From Butyrivibrio sp. XPD2002 (GTDB taxonomy: Bacteria; Bacillota; Clostridia; Lachnospirales; Lachnospiraceae): a DNA stretch of 64,000 nucleotides. Positions 1 through 7,960 of this stretch are shown piece by piece; within the stretch, counting starts at the first letter, position 1, and every line of letters begins with the position of its first letter. The stretch is from NCBI RefSeq assembly GCF_000423945.1, contig NZ_AUIY01000001.1:496001-560000 (forward strand), given 5' to 3'. The notes under the pieces were generated by a model. The model was not told the DNA's origin and ran no database searches. It was given only the letters and a program-made list of their open reading frames with translations. Position numbers and translations under genes: made by a program.

Positions 1-611
1 TAAAGACCGTTACCCATTGTAAGAAGTGGCTGGCCAATAACCTCCGCCGCAGCTCCGCTCTTAAAGCCCATTCCCACTGCTACGAAAAATGCTCCGATAT
101 ATGAAGGAATAAGAGCCGGTATATATATGAATCTGATTTTATTCGGAGTAGGCATTCTGTATACATGAGCCATCTCCAGAAGTTCCTTATCTGCAGCAGT
201 AAAACCGCTTGTAGTAGCAAGATATATAATCGGGAACACAACAAGTGTCACTATTACGGTTGACAAATTGTCACTGCCGATCCATATCAGGATAAGTACT
301 ACAAAGCTTGCTACAGGAACTGATTTAAGTACTGTCACTATGGGTGATACAAAATCCCCCAGCAGTCTGAATTTAAGGGATAGTGCTCCAAGAAGTATTC
401 CAAGCACCGCTCCCATGACTATACCTGCAACTATATGCAAAACAGAGGTAATAACAGAAGTCGCAAAATCAGGAGTACCTGCCATATTAACAAGGGCAGT
501 CGCAGATTCTATCGGTCCTGCAAGAAGTATTTTGTTGTGTATAAGCACAGCCACAATCTGCCATATCATAAGCCAGCATACAGCTATGCATATCTTTTTT
601 ATGTTTTTCAA
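1..611 (-). CDS. ABC transporter permease, TauC/SsuC-like (3' end beyond the window)
   Basis: Inner-membrane permease of a nitrate/sulfonate/taurine-type importer (BPD_transp_1 family). Reading leftwards from a TTG start preceded by GGGGGTC gives a hydrophobic N-terminus, four or more membrane segments and the cytoplasmic EAA-type loop around residues 145-165 (EMAHVYRMPTP followed by IRFIYIPAL), which docks on the ATPase. The gene runs off the left edge after about 203 codons. It follows the binding lipoprotein by 56 nt, so the two are one operon; the ATPase is probably just outside the window. The substrate cannot be told from the sequence. The TTG start is a choice: another in-frame TTG lies four codons upstream but has poorer spacing to the purine-rich stretch. 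Confidence 0.88.
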   Translation of the reverse strand, partial: MKNIKKICIAVCWLMIWQIVAVLIHNKILLAGPIESATALVNMAGTPDFATSVITSVLHIVAGIVMGAVLGILLGALSLKFRLLGDFVSPIVTVLKSVPVASFVVLILIWIGSDNLSTVIVTLVVFPIIYLATTSGFTAADKELLEMAHVYRMPTPNKIRFIYIPALIPSYIGAFFVAVGMGFKSGAAAEVIGQPLLTMGNGL

Positions 612-667
612 AGTGACCCCCAATCGCTTCTAATCAGCATAAGTTATAGGTAAAGATTAACTCTGAA

Positions 668-1825
668 TCAGTCAAGAGAATAAAATGCATCGTCAGGAAG
701 ATTTCCGCCAACTGACTTAGGATCCTGATCAAAGAGCACCTGAAGGTAGCCTGAAAGCGCAGTCTTTGCATCGTCTCCAGTAATGCATACAATATTACAT
801 TCGGGCATTGCCTTCTTTGCAATCTCAGCCTTCTCGATGATGCCATACTCAGCTACGAGTTCAGCTGTAGCTTCTACATCTGAATTAGCCTTCTCAGTGC
901 TGCTCTCATGCTCTTCTATGAAAGTCTTAACAGCATCTCCATGTTCCTTTAAGAAATCGTTTCTTACAACAGTAACGCCTGTAAGAAGCTTGGAGCCATC
1001 TGAAACCGCATCCCACTCATCTGTAAGTGAAAATGCTACTGAAAGTGCTTCGTTCTTTGCAGTTGCAACAGTCACAAAGGGCTGGGGAAGAACTGCGATC
1101 TTGGTAGGATCTTCCTGAAGAAGTGCCGCAATCTCAGTCGCCTCTGACTTAAACTCCATATCACAGTCAGTCACGCCATTTTTATCAAGAAGATATCTGA
1201 GAACATATTCAGGTGATGCACCCTGGCCTGTAGAAACTACTGTCTTTCCTGCAAGGTCCTTAATGCTTTTAACACTCTCATCACCTGTCACACAGTAAAG
1301 AACACCAAGTGTGTTGATATCTACAAGGCTTACACCGCCTTCAGTTTTATTGTAAAGAACAGCTGCCATGTTAGCAGGCACAAGTGCGATGTCGATGTTA
1401 CCTGCGACAATTCCTGCCATGATCTCATCGGGCTGAGTTTTCATATCAAACTCATAGCTGCCCTCAGTTTCACCATTCTCTGAAGCCTTCATGAGGTTTA
1501 CAAGTCCCATTGTTGTGGGTCCTTTAAGTGAACCAACTCTTATTGTAACGCTCTTTGCATCAACATCTGTTACTTCTTCTGTTGCAGACACTTCGGTACC
1601 TTCATCAGCCTCTTCTTCTGTAGTTTCTTCAGTAACTTCCTCAGCTGCCACTTCTTCTGCAGCTTCAGTAGTCTCTGCGACTGTCTCCTCAGTAGTTTCA
1701 GTAGCAGCTTCCTCTGTCACTACTTCATTATTATCCTGTACTGCTTCTTCAGTCTTTCCAGCGCAGCCTGTGAAAGCAGTCATAAAAATTGCTCCTGCAC
1801 ATAAGATGGATACAAATTTTTTCAT
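668..1825 (-). CDS. ABC transporter substrate-binding lipoprotein, NMT1/TauA-like
   Basis: 385-residue exported lipoprotein that captures the solute for the adjacent permease. The signal peptide ends in a lipobox (FTGC, Cys21). A linker very rich in Glu, Thr and Ala covers roughly residues 25-90 and probably spans the wall. The rest is a periplasmic-binding fold of the NMT1/THI5-like kind: a lobe starting IRVGSLKGPTTMGL, the segment MAGIVAGNIDIALVPANMAA, and VVSTGQGASPEYVLRYLL. The start is supported by GAGGAG 7 nt upstream and a good promoter at 1880-1909. Relatives bind sulfonates, taurine, nitrate or thiamine precursors; nothing here decides between them. The long acidic linker is the unusual part. 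Confidence 0.9.
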   Translation of the reverse strand: MKKFVSILCAGAIFMTAFTGCAGKTEEAVQDNNEVVTEEAATETTEETVAETTEAAEEVAAEEVTEETTEEEADEGTEVSATEEVTDVDAKSVTIRVGSLKGPTTMGLVNLMKASENGETEGSYEFDMKTQPDEIMAGIVAGNIDIALVPANMAAVLYNKTEGGVSLVDINTLGVLYCVTGDESVKSIKDLAGKTVVSTGQGASPEYVLRYLLDKNGVTDCDMEFKSEATEIAALLQEDPTKIAVLPQPFVTVATAKNEALSVAFSLTDEWDAVSDGSKLLTGVTVVRNDFLKEHGDAVKTFIEEHESSTEKANSDVEATAELVAEYGIIEKAEIAKKAMPECNIVCITGDDAKTALSGYLQVLFDQDPKSVGGNLPDDAFYSLD

Positions 1826-1879
1826 TTAATTCTCCTCAAGTCTAAATCAAACATTTATTTTTGCACAAAATCGAAATGT

Positions 1880-1909
1880 ATTATATCATAATTAATGTAG
1901 TTTTCTCAA
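1880..1909 (-). promoter_or_regulatory. SigA promoter of the binding-protein/permease operon
   Basis: TTGAGA at 1909-1904 and a perfect TATAAT at 1885-1880 with an 18-bp spacer, about 55 nt upstream of the lipoprotein start. It lies back to back with the promoter of the plus-strand gene at 2005. Confidence 0.7.
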
Positions 1910-1939
1910 CGATTAAAAAAGAAGCAGTTTCCATAAGCA

Positions 1940-1968
1940 TTGACACAGGCTTTACTTAGTGGCAAGAT
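1940..1968 (+). promoter_or_regulatory. Promoter of BspA-like gene 1 (family-type TGG-CAAGAT -10)
   Basis: TTGACA at 1940-1945, 17-bp spacer ending in TGG, and CAAGAT at 1963-1968. The same arrangement (TTGAnn, 17-18 bp, TGG then CAAGAT-like) precedes the three minus-strand paralogues, so it is a conserved family promoter and not chance. This copy lacks the paired CTTAAG boxes seen upstream of two paralogues. Confidence 0.65.
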
Positions 1969-2004
1969 GAAATCTGCTTAATATTTTTTACGGGAGGATT
2001 TTGT

Positions 2005-3033
2005 ATGAAGAAAAGTTTTAACTTAGGCGTGTGCAAGGCCTTCGCCTCTATCGCATGCGCTGCTTTTATTTTTGCGGGGATGAACGGGGTTAATTCCATT
2101 TCTGCAAAGGCAGCTGATGTTCCTTATTCAGTTGATCTTAGTAACGGCAATAGCGTTAAAATCAATGATGGTGAATTGTCTGGAGTTACAAAGTCTCAGA
2201 ATTATCCAAAAAATTATAAAGATTTCACAATGCTCGAATCTGCTATCAAAATATATGGTCCTGAGATTGATAGCACAACAACAACTTTTGTTTTATCCGA
2301 AAAACCATATCAGGCTATCGCAGCTTCTGCAACGGATTATTGTGTCATACTTAGCGCAGCCAAGAATTCCGTAGGATCAGGAAAGTATATTATTTCCAAA
2401 GATACTTACATTGCCAGCAGATTAAAAGCTAATAACATGCCTGAGAGTATGGGTTCGATCTTTTCAAAAAGCGCAAAAGAGTTTATCCAAAATTGTGAGC
2501 GTGTAGTAAACGGAAAAGAAGGCACAGGCGACAGCGTATTTGTTGTAACCATCAAGTACTCTTCACTTCCGGTTCTTATCACAAACAAGGTGAACGGAGA
2601 TGCTACTGTTTCTTACATGACCGGCTACGAATTTGAAGCCGATGGAATCAAGTACCGCGTTTCAAACACAAAGGGTAATCTTACAGCTCTCTACCTTACA
2701 AAAGGTGTAAAGACAGTTAATGTTCCCGATTCAGTTGTTTACTCAGGCTATACTATGAATGTTACTGATATCGCTCCTTTCTTTATCAGAGGCAATAAGA
2801 AGGTAAAGAACGTAACAGTTGGTAAAAACGTTACAACAATCGGTAAGCAGGCATTCTGGAACTGCAAGAAGCTCAAGAAGGTTAAGATCAAATCAACCAA
2901 GGTCACTTCATTCGGAAGAAAAGCTTTCGGAAAAGATGCAAAGGATTTCTATGTAAAGACTCCTAAGAGCAGCAAGAAGAACTATGAAAAGCTCTTTACA
3001 AAGTCAAGCATCAAGGGCATAAAGGTTAAGTAA
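2005..3033 (+). CDS. Secreted BspA-like leucine-rich repeat protein (paralogue 1)
   Basis: 342 residues. A Sec signal peptide (MKKSFNLGVCKAF, hydrophobic core, cleavage after SAKA near residue 36) is followed by a variable middle of about 160 residues with fixed islands (PYQAI, GSGKYIISKDT, VTIKYSSLPV, FEADGIKYRV). The C-terminal third is an LRR_5/BspA-type repeat region (NKKVKNVTVGKNVTTIGKQA, then CKKLKKVKIKSTKV), ending very Lys-rich. BspA-like repeats are known from cell-surface adhesins; there is no wall anchor here, so it is probably secreted or held by charge. Paralogues lie at 7961, 9188 and 10274 on the other strand. GGGAGG 8 nt before the ATG supports the start. The function is unknown. 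Confidence 0.85.
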   Translation: MKKSFNLGVCKAFASIACAAFIFAGMNGVNSISAKAADVPYSVDLSNGNSVKINDGELSGVTKSQNYPKNYKDFTMLESAIKIYGPEIDSTTTTFVLSEKPYQAIAASATDYCVILSAAKNSVGSGKYIISKDTYIASRLKANNMPESMGSIFSKSAKEFIQNCERVVNGKEGTGDSVFVVTIKYSSLPVLITNKVNGDATVSYMTGYEFEADGIKYRVSNTKGNLTALYLTKGVKTVNVPDSVVYSGYTMNVTDIAPFFIRGNKKVKNVTVGKNVTTIGKQAFWNCKKLKKVKIKSTKVTSFGRKAFGKDAKDFYVKTPKSSKKNYEKLFTKSSIKGIKVK

Positions 3034-3077
3034 TTCACTTTTATTACTACCATCTAAAAACCTAAATGATTAAAAAT

Positions 3078-3114
3078 AAAAGCTGAGAAAATGATAATTT
3101 ATCTTCTCAGCTTT
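3078..3114. terminator. Bidirectional intrinsic terminator
   Basis: An 11-bp stem (AAAGCTGAGAA / TTCTCAGCTTT) flanked by A-runs and T-runs on both sides. It sits between the convergent genes ending at 3033 and 3142 and can serve both. Confidence 0.85.
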
Positions 3115-3141
3115 TTATTATACCTTTTTATGTTCCAGAGT

Positions 3142-4410
3142 TTATCTCCAAAGCACCCACAGGAAAACGTATGCGCCTATAACAGCAGCAAGTGTGAAGG
3201 GAATACCGATTCTTGTGAAGTCCTTAAAGCTAACCTCATAGCCCTCTTTTCTAAGCATTCCTACACCGGCAATGTTGCAGCTTGCTCCAACGGGAGTGAT
3301 GTTTCCACCAAGTGTTGCTCCGCAGAGGAGTCCAAAATAAAGAAGGTAGGGAGCGATTCCAAGTGATGCGGTAACCCCCTGTAAAACAGGAAGCATTGTA
3401 GCAACATAAGGAATATTATCAATAAACGCAGAAATAAGAACCGATCCCCAAACTACAATAGTAAACAGAAGGAAAATGTTATTACCGCCTGCCTTAACAA
3501 TAAGTCCTGCAAGATCATCCACAAGTCCTACCTCTGTAACACCACCAATTACCATGAACAAACCTGTAAGAAGAAGAACTGTGTCGTAGTCAAGGTTCTT
3601 AACAACATTTTTGATACGCTCTGTATCGTGATCCTTGAAGTACTCCCATACAATACCGATAAGTGAGCAAACAAGACAGATAACACCATTTGTTATCTCA
3701 GGCTTATCCGGAATAAATGAAGCTCCCATAAGAAGAACAACGTGTGCCACCATCATGATTGTAGGAACATAATCCTTAACAACTGTCTTCTCTTCTGCTG
3801 ATACAGGCTCTTTATCCTTTCTGAAAAGCACCATCATAATCGGTACTGTAAGAAGTGCACCAAGCTCAACAGCGAAGAAAATACCAGGTCTTCCGTTCAT
3901 CCAGAAGAAGTCATTAAAGTCCATCTTTGCATATGCACCAAGCATGATTGATGTTGTATCACCTACAAGTGTTGCAGCGCCCTGAAGGTTTGAAGATACA
4001 GCGATTGAAATTATCATGGGTACAGGATTGATTTTCAGCTTCTTACAAATAGCAAGCCCAACCGGTGCTACCATTAGAAGTGTTGCCACGTTATCAATAA
4101 ACGCAGATATAAGTCCTGAAAACAATGACATATAAATTGTGACCCACATCACATTAGGTGCAAGGTCAAGCAGATGGTCTGCAATGAGGTTCGGCATCTT
4201 TGATTCAATAAAATAATCAACAAGCAAAAGCGTACCGAATATCATGAGCAGTACGTTCCAATCCACGACAGAGAATACCTTTGTGTAAGGAAGTATTCCT
4301 GTAACTACGAAAATAGCAGCTACTCCAAGAGCGATAAATGCACGTTTCTTGGGAAAAGCGATGAGGCCCACGTACATGGCCACAAATAAGACAATTGCAA
4401 GTGTTTTCAT
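3142..4410 (-). CDS. ArsB/NhaD-family ion transporter under a Mn2+ riboswitch
   Basis: 422-residue polytopic membrane protein of the ion transporter superfamily (ArsB/NhaD/CitM-like), about 11 membrane segments. The two inverted halves are visible as matching loops: ISAFIDNVATLLMVAPV near residue 105 and ISAFIDNIPYVATMLPV near residue 325. GAATLVGDTTSIMLGAY and GATLGGNITPVGASCNIAG are the re-entrant, ion-binding-type segments. Family members export arsenite, exchange Na+/H+ or carry dicarboxylates. The leader holds a yybP-ykoY aptamer, so a divalent cation, Mn2+ first, is a reasonable inferred substrate or co-ion. AGGACT 8 nt before ATG supports the start. No ars genes are adjacent, which argues against arsenite. 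Confidence 0.85.
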   Translation of the reverse strand: MKTLAIVLFVAMYVGLIAFPKKRAFIALGVAAIFVVTGILPYTKVFSVVDWNVLLMIFGTLLLVDYFIESKMPNLIADHLLDLAPNVMWVTIYMSLFSGLISAFIDNVATLLMVAPVGLAICKKLKINPVPMIISIAVSSNLQGAATLVGDTTSIMLGAYAKMDFNDFFWMNGRPGIFFAVELGALLTVPIMMVLFRKDKEPVSAEEKTVVKDYVPTIMMVAHVVLLMGASFIPDKPEITNGVICLVCSLIGIVWEYFKDHDTERIKNVVKNLDYDTVLLLTGLFMVIGGVTEVGLVDDLAGLIVKAGGNNIFLLFTIVVWGSVLISAFIDNIPYVATMLPVLQGVTASLGIAPYLLYFGLLCGATLGGNITPVGASCNIAGVGMLRKEGYEVSFKDFTRIGIPFTLAAVIGAYVFLWVLWR

Positions 4411-4465
4411 TTTTTAAGTCCTTTCGTTTTGAAAATATTATAAAAACAGTAATCTGCAATAACAT

Positions 4466-4505
4466 AAAAAGAGACTTTCACTGCAGATTTTGCAGTAAAA
4501 GTCTC
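4466..4505 (-). terminator. Riboswitch-controlled intrinsic terminator
   Basis: 15-bp stem (one wobble) with a short AAATC loop followed by TTTTT. Its 5' arm shares CTTTTAC with aptamer helix P1, so ligand-stabilised P1 should prevent termination. Confidence 0.85.
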
Positions 4506-4594
4506 GTTAATTACAACATACCCGGGGAACCATGTTCCCGTATTGACGGATGAATGTTACATGCAAAGCATGATAACTACTCCCTTTTACCTAT
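4466..4594 (-). ncRNA. yybP-ykoY (Mn2+) riboswitch with expression-platform terminator
   Basis: On the minus strand the leader has the signature AAAAGGGAGTAG (4588-4577) and, 3' of a GC-rich hairpin, TTAACGAGACTTTTAC. P1 forms perfectly between GTAAAAG (4590-4584) and CTTTTAC (4501-4495). The same CTTTTAC is also the 5' arm of a terminator (4505-4471, GAGACTTTTACTGCA against TGCAGTGAAAGTCTC, then TTTTT). Aptamer and terminator are therefore mutually exclusive, as expected for a metal-ON switch. Known yybP-ykoY RNAs sense Mn2+ and control exporters (MntP, TerC, P-type ATPases). About 55 nt separate the terminator from the ATG at 4410. Confidence 0.85.
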
Positions 4595-4597
4595 AAT

Positions 4598-4626
4598 AAG
4601 ATAGCAAATTTATAATTGCTCGTCAA
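4598..4626 (-). promoter_or_regulatory. SigA promoter of the riboswitch transcript
   Basis: TTGACG (4626-4621), 17-bp spacer, TATCTT (4603-4598). It predicts a start near 4591, exactly at helix P1. The -35 overlaps the stop codon of the upstream HAD gene. Confidence 0.65.
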
Positions 4627-5405
4627 ATTAATTCAAAATGCTTCATGGCATTCCAGATACCATCATTTTCAAGAGAGGTTGTGATATAATCCGCAAATTC
4701 AGAGAGGTCATGATAGGTGTCTCCCATGCCTACGCCAACACCGGCAGCAAGAAGCATTTCCTTATCGTTAATGCTGTCACCAAAAGCAAAGGTATTTTTT
4801 ATATCCTCACCTAAAAGATCACATACCTCTTTTATACCCACGCCTTTGTTAAAGCCTCTGGGAACCATTTCAACAACCTTGTCCGAATGGATCATGTATT
4901 CGTAAAGATCCGAGAGTTTATCGAAACATTCATCTCTTTTTTCAATGGGAACCTCCGTCGCGCAGGACATCTTTTGTATCTCCCATTTGCCCCAGCATTC
5001 ATCTATGCCGCGGAGCTTATCTCCCATCTCCTTAATAACCTTATCACCATACATGTCTCCCTGGAAATCTTCAAGTTCAAGATACAGATGATTGGGGCCT
5101 TCCAGAATCGGCTTAAAGCCATATTCGCGAACAGTCTCGATTGACCTTATGGCATCCTCTGTCGGAATAAGTCTGTTGTAGACCACTTCTCCATTGTACT
5201 CGATCATCGTTCCACAGGCTGAAACTATGCCATCGAAACCGATACTAAGGAGCTTTTCATTAGTGACAAAGGCTCTCGCCCTGCCTGTGTTAATGAAGCA
5301 CTTGTGCCCATTAGCCCTGGCAGTGCGGATTGCCTCGATTGTCTTTTCATTTATCTCATTCTTATAGTTCCAAAGCGTTCCATCAATATCAAAAAATAAA
5401 ACCAT
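4623..5405 (-). CDS. Cof-type HAD-IIB phosphatase
   Basis: 260-residue cytoplasmic HAD-superfamily hydrolase. Motif I is DIDGT at residues 6-10 (nucleophile D6, acid/base D8), motif II is the NTGR segment near 40, and motif III/IV is FAFGDSINDKEML near 215. The C2B cap between about 85 and 190 fits the Cof/YidA subtype, which removes phosphate from sugar phosphates, FMN or other small metabolites; the substrate is not predictable. Its ATG overlaps the tyrS stop by one base (TAATG), so it is translationally coupled to tyrS and transcribed under the tyrosine T-box. Length is normal for the family. Confidence 0.88.
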   Translation of the reverse strand: MVLFFDIDGTLWNYKNEINEKTIEAIRTARANGHKCFINTGRARAFVTNEKLLSIGFDGIVSACGTMIEYNGEVVYNRLIPTEDAIRSIETVREYGFKPILEGPNHLYLELEDFQGDMYGDKVIKEMGDKLRGIDECWGKWEIQKMSCATEVPIEKRDECFDKLSDLYEYMIHSDKVVEMVPRGFNKGVGIKEVCDLLGEDIKNTFAFGDSINDKEMLLAAGVGVGMGDTYHDLSEFADYITTSLENDGIWNAMKHFELI

Positions 5406-6628
5406 TAAAATACTACCTTCTTAAAGGACTTCTTTCCTCTCTTAACCATAACACCGTCACCTGCAAAGGTATCCTTTGTGTATGTGGTCTTGAAGTCTGT
5501 AACCTTCTCATCAGCAAAGGTTACGCCGCCCTGCTGAACTGCTCTTCTTGCCTCACTTCTTGTAGGGCAAAGTCCTGAAGAAACAAGAACCTGAAGGATA
5601 TCGATAACGCCGTCTCTGAAGTCCTCTTCCTTAAGATTAACTGCAGGTACGTTAGCGAGATCTCCGCCGCCTGCAAAGAGAGCCTTTGCGCCGTCCTGAG
5701 CCTTCTGAGCCTCTTCCTTGCCATGAACAAGGCTTGTAAGCTCGAATGCAAGAATTTCCTTCTTCTCGTTGATTCTGGAATCTTCCCACTTCTCCATCTC
5801 CTCGATCTCCTCGATAGGAAGGAATGTGAGCATCTTAAGGCACTTATCAACATCAGCATCGCCAACGTTTCTCCAGTACTGGTAGAAGTCGTAGGGTGAT
5901 GTCTTTTCAGGATCAAGCCATACAGCGTTACCTGCTGTCTTACCCATCTTATTACCCTGAGAGTCTGTAAGAAGAGTAATTGTCATAGCATGAGCGTCCT
6001 TACCAAGCTTTCTTCTGATAAGCTCAGTACCACCAAGCATGTTACTCCACTGATCATCTCCACCAAACTCAAGGTTACAATTGTACTTCTGGAACATGTA
6101 GTAGAAGTCGTAGGACTGCATGATCATGTAGTTAAACTCAAGGAAGGAAAGTCCCTTCTCCATACGCTGCTTGTAGCACTCTGCACGAAGCATGTTATTT
6201 ACTGAAAAGCATGCACCAACCTCTCTTAAAAGCTCGATGTAGTTAAGGTTCATGAGCCAGTCAGCGTTGTTAACCATCATAGCCTTGCCTTCGCCGAAGT
6301 CGATGAATTTCTCCATCTGCTTCTTGAAGCACTCAGCATTGTGGTCGATATCTTCTCTTGTGAGCATCTTTCTCATGTCGGATCTTCCTGAAGGATCACC
6401 GATCATAGTTGTACCGCCACCGATAAGTGCGATGGGCTTGTTACCTGCCTGCTGGAGTCTCTTCATAAGTGTAAGAGCCATGAAATGACCAGCTGTAAGG
6501 CTGTCTGCTGTACAGTCAAAGCCGATGTAGAATGTAGCCTTTCCTGCGTTAACAAGCTCTCTTATCTGCTCTTCATCTGTTACCTGAGCGATAAGTCCTC
6601 TTCTTTTAAGTTCTTCATAAATCTGCAT
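5405..6628 (-). CDS. tyrS: Tyrosyl-tRNA synthetase
   Basis: 407 residues. Charges tRNA-Tyr with tyrosine. The class I Rossmann core shows an altered HIGH motif (TAGH in DSLTAGHFMAL), the tyrosine pocket motif QSYDFYYMF, and KMGKT as the KMSKS loop. A C-terminal S4-like RNA-binding domain starts at about residue 345 (CPTRSEARRAVQQGGV). A longer reading frame begins 57 nt upstream, but only the ATG at 6628 has a ribosome binding site (AGGAAGG, 7 nt spacer) and the leader terminator ends just before it. Preceded by a T-box with a Tyr specifier; followed by a one-base-overlapping HAD gene. Confidence 0.96.
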   Translation of the reverse strand: MQIYEELKRRGLIAQVTDEEQIRELVNAGKATFYIGFDCTADSLTAGHFMALTLMKRLQQAGNKPIALIGGGTTMIGDPSGRSDMRKMLTREDIDHNAECFKKQMEKFIDFGEGKAMMVNNADWLMNLNYIELLREVGACFSVNNMLRAECYKQRMEKGLSFLEFNYMIMQSYDFYYMFQKYNCNLEFGGDDQWSNMLGGTELIRRKLGKDAHAMTITLLTDSQGNKMGKTAGNAVWLDPEKTSPYDFYQYWRNVGDADVDKCLKMLTFLPIEEIEEMEKWEDSRINEKKEILAFELTSLVHGKEEAQKAQDGAKALFAGGGDLANVPAVNLKEEDFRDGVIDILQVLVSSGLCPTRSEARRAVQQGGVTFADEKVTDFKTTYTKDTFAGDGVMVKRGKKSFKKVVF

Positions 6629-6667
6629 ATTGCACCTTCCTTTTCTGCTCGGGCATTTTTTGAAAAT

Positions 6668-6708
6668 AAAAAACGCCCTGCGCAATCGTTAATAGATTAC
6701 GAAGGACG
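6668..6708 (-). terminator. T-box terminator
   Basis: Stem with CGTCCT pairing AGGGCG and an inner CGTAATC / GATTGCG helix, followed by TTTTTT at 6673-6668. It lies about 40 nt upstream of the tyrS ATG. Confidence 0.85.
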
Positions 6709-6940
6709 GGTTTAAATCCGTGTTACCACCTTCATTTACATAAAGCTCACGCTTCATGCCTCAGTAAGTACTAGGAAAAAATATTCCGCATACTCTTCCG
6801 ACTAACGCTCGGTTCTCGTCACGGCTTACTAGATAATTCATTCTTCCGCGCAGCTCCCGGAGGTATTCATCTAATGGTCATATCCGCGCCTCTCACCAAC
6901 CGGCAACTCTCTGTGGCTGAATCATTAAACTACTTATTCC
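6668..6940 (-). ncRNA. T-box leader of tyrS (specifier UAC)
   Basis: The minus strand carries the conserved T-box sequence AAGGTGGTAACACGG (6732-6718), whose UGGU bulge can pair with the ACCA end of uncharged tRNA-Tyr. Stem I includes GAGAGTTGCCGGTTGGTGAG and a specifier loop GAATACC with UAC (Tyr) at 6865-6863. A terminator (6708-6668) follows the T-box sequence. Uncharged tRNA-Tyr is expected to favour the antiterminator and switch tyrS and the HAD gene on. Confidence 0.92.
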
Positions 6941-6961
6941 GTTCATAGCCTTTAAATAATA

Positions 6962-6989
6962 ATTATCCTTATTTTTAATTTATTGTCAA
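6962..6989 (-). promoter_or_regulatory. Promoter of the tyrS T-box transcript
   Basis: TTGACA (6989-6984), 16-bp spacer, GATAAT (6967-6962), placed just upstream of the T-box stem I. Confidence 0.7.
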
Positions 6990-6994
6990 GATAA

Positions 6995-7029
6995 AATCCC
7001 TGCAATTCCTCATCGAAATTGCAGGGATT
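6995..7029 (-). terminator. Intrinsic terminator after the secreted-protein gene
   Basis: Perfect 13-bp inverted repeat AATCCCTGCAATT / AATTGCAGGGATT followed on the minus strand by TTTAT. It lies 40 nt after the stop at 7069 and directly before the tyrS promoter. Confidence 0.8.
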
Positions 7030-7068
7030 ATTAAACGCATTATATCTGTCTGAAAAACTAGCTATAAA

Positions 7069-7782
7069 TTAAAGTCTTGTCCAGATAGAAAGCTTCTTCA
7101 TCTTGTTCTTGAAGAATGCTGAGCTTGTGATAGGTGCGTTACCGTTTGCAAAGTTAGTAACCTTAGAGCTGTTCTTTGTTACTTCCTTCTTTGTTCCAGC
7201 AACACCTAAAAGCATATTGCCTTCGTTAGCTGTGTAGTACTGTACTTCGTAGCTTGTATCCCAGCTGGTATCAAGATAGTAAGTTGCTCTGTAGTAACCG
7301 CTTGTCTGTCTGAATGTCTTCCACTCCTTATTGTGAGTGTAACCGGAAGTTCTATATACCTTACCTGCAGCATTTGAGTTATTATACGCATAGCCTGTTG
7401 TAGCATCTATAAGGTAGCATCCGCACATGATATCATCCCATCTGTGCTTACTTGATCTTACAATCTTAACTGTGTTGTGCTTGATCTTGTTCTGAGTTGA
7501 CTTCGGAACAGATACGTGCATCTCTACTGTTGCCTTCTTAAGCATTCCGTTGTAAAGGTAAGGAAGATAATAATCCTTAGTGATGGAATCAAATCTTACC
7601 TTAAGCTTCTGATAACCGATGCCAGGGAAGTATGTCTTGATTGTGTAGCTTCCGCCTGCACTTGCGTTTGTGTTGAGCTTGCTAGCTGAGTAGCTAACAG
7701 CGTGTGCTGTCTGAGGCATTGCTGTAAATGTGATTGCACATGCAAGAGCAATACCAGCGAGTGATTTTAAAACTTTTCTCAT
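7069..7782 (-). CDS. Secreted protein of unknown function, LGVAG family (member 1)
   Basis: 237 residues with a Sec signal peptide ending at about residue 28 (MPQTAHA). The mature part is rich in Tyr, Thr, Asn and Lys and looks like a beta-sandwich. It aligns with the protein at 13555-14247 in several blocks: a strand with CYLIDATTGYAYNNSN (FLIDANGNTLKGNSD in the other), a Tyr-rich strand, LLGVAGTKKEVTK (YLGVAGLKKGQIK) and a closing FxNK segment. The family is not one I recognise. GAGGAAAGAGGA before the ATG supports the start; its own terminator is at 6995-7029, so it is probably monocistronic. An exported binding or surface role is only inference. Confidence 0.75.
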   Translation of the reverse strand: MRKVLKSLAGIALACAITFTAMPQTAHAVSYSASKLNTNASAGGSYTIKTYFPGIGYQKLKVRFDSITKDYYLPYLYNGMLKKATVEMHVSVPKSTQNKIKHNTVKIVRSSKHRWDDIMCGCYLIDATTGYAYNNSNAAGKVYRTSGYTHNKEWKTFRQTSGYYRATYYLDTSWDTSYEVQYYTANEGNMLLGVAGTKKEVTKNSSKVTNFANGNAPITSSAFFKNKMKKLSIWTRL

Positions 7783-7960
7783 ATTTTTTTCCTCTTTCCT
7801 CTCTCGAGATCAGATCTCACATAACGATAAGTCCCCTCTACTTACCTGAAGATCAGTTCCCTAAACTTTTCATGCGGTTAATATGATAACATAATTTTTC
7901 ATAAAAAGTAAGTTTTAATGAAATAAAATTTTATCAATCATCCTGCTCACTTTTTTAATA

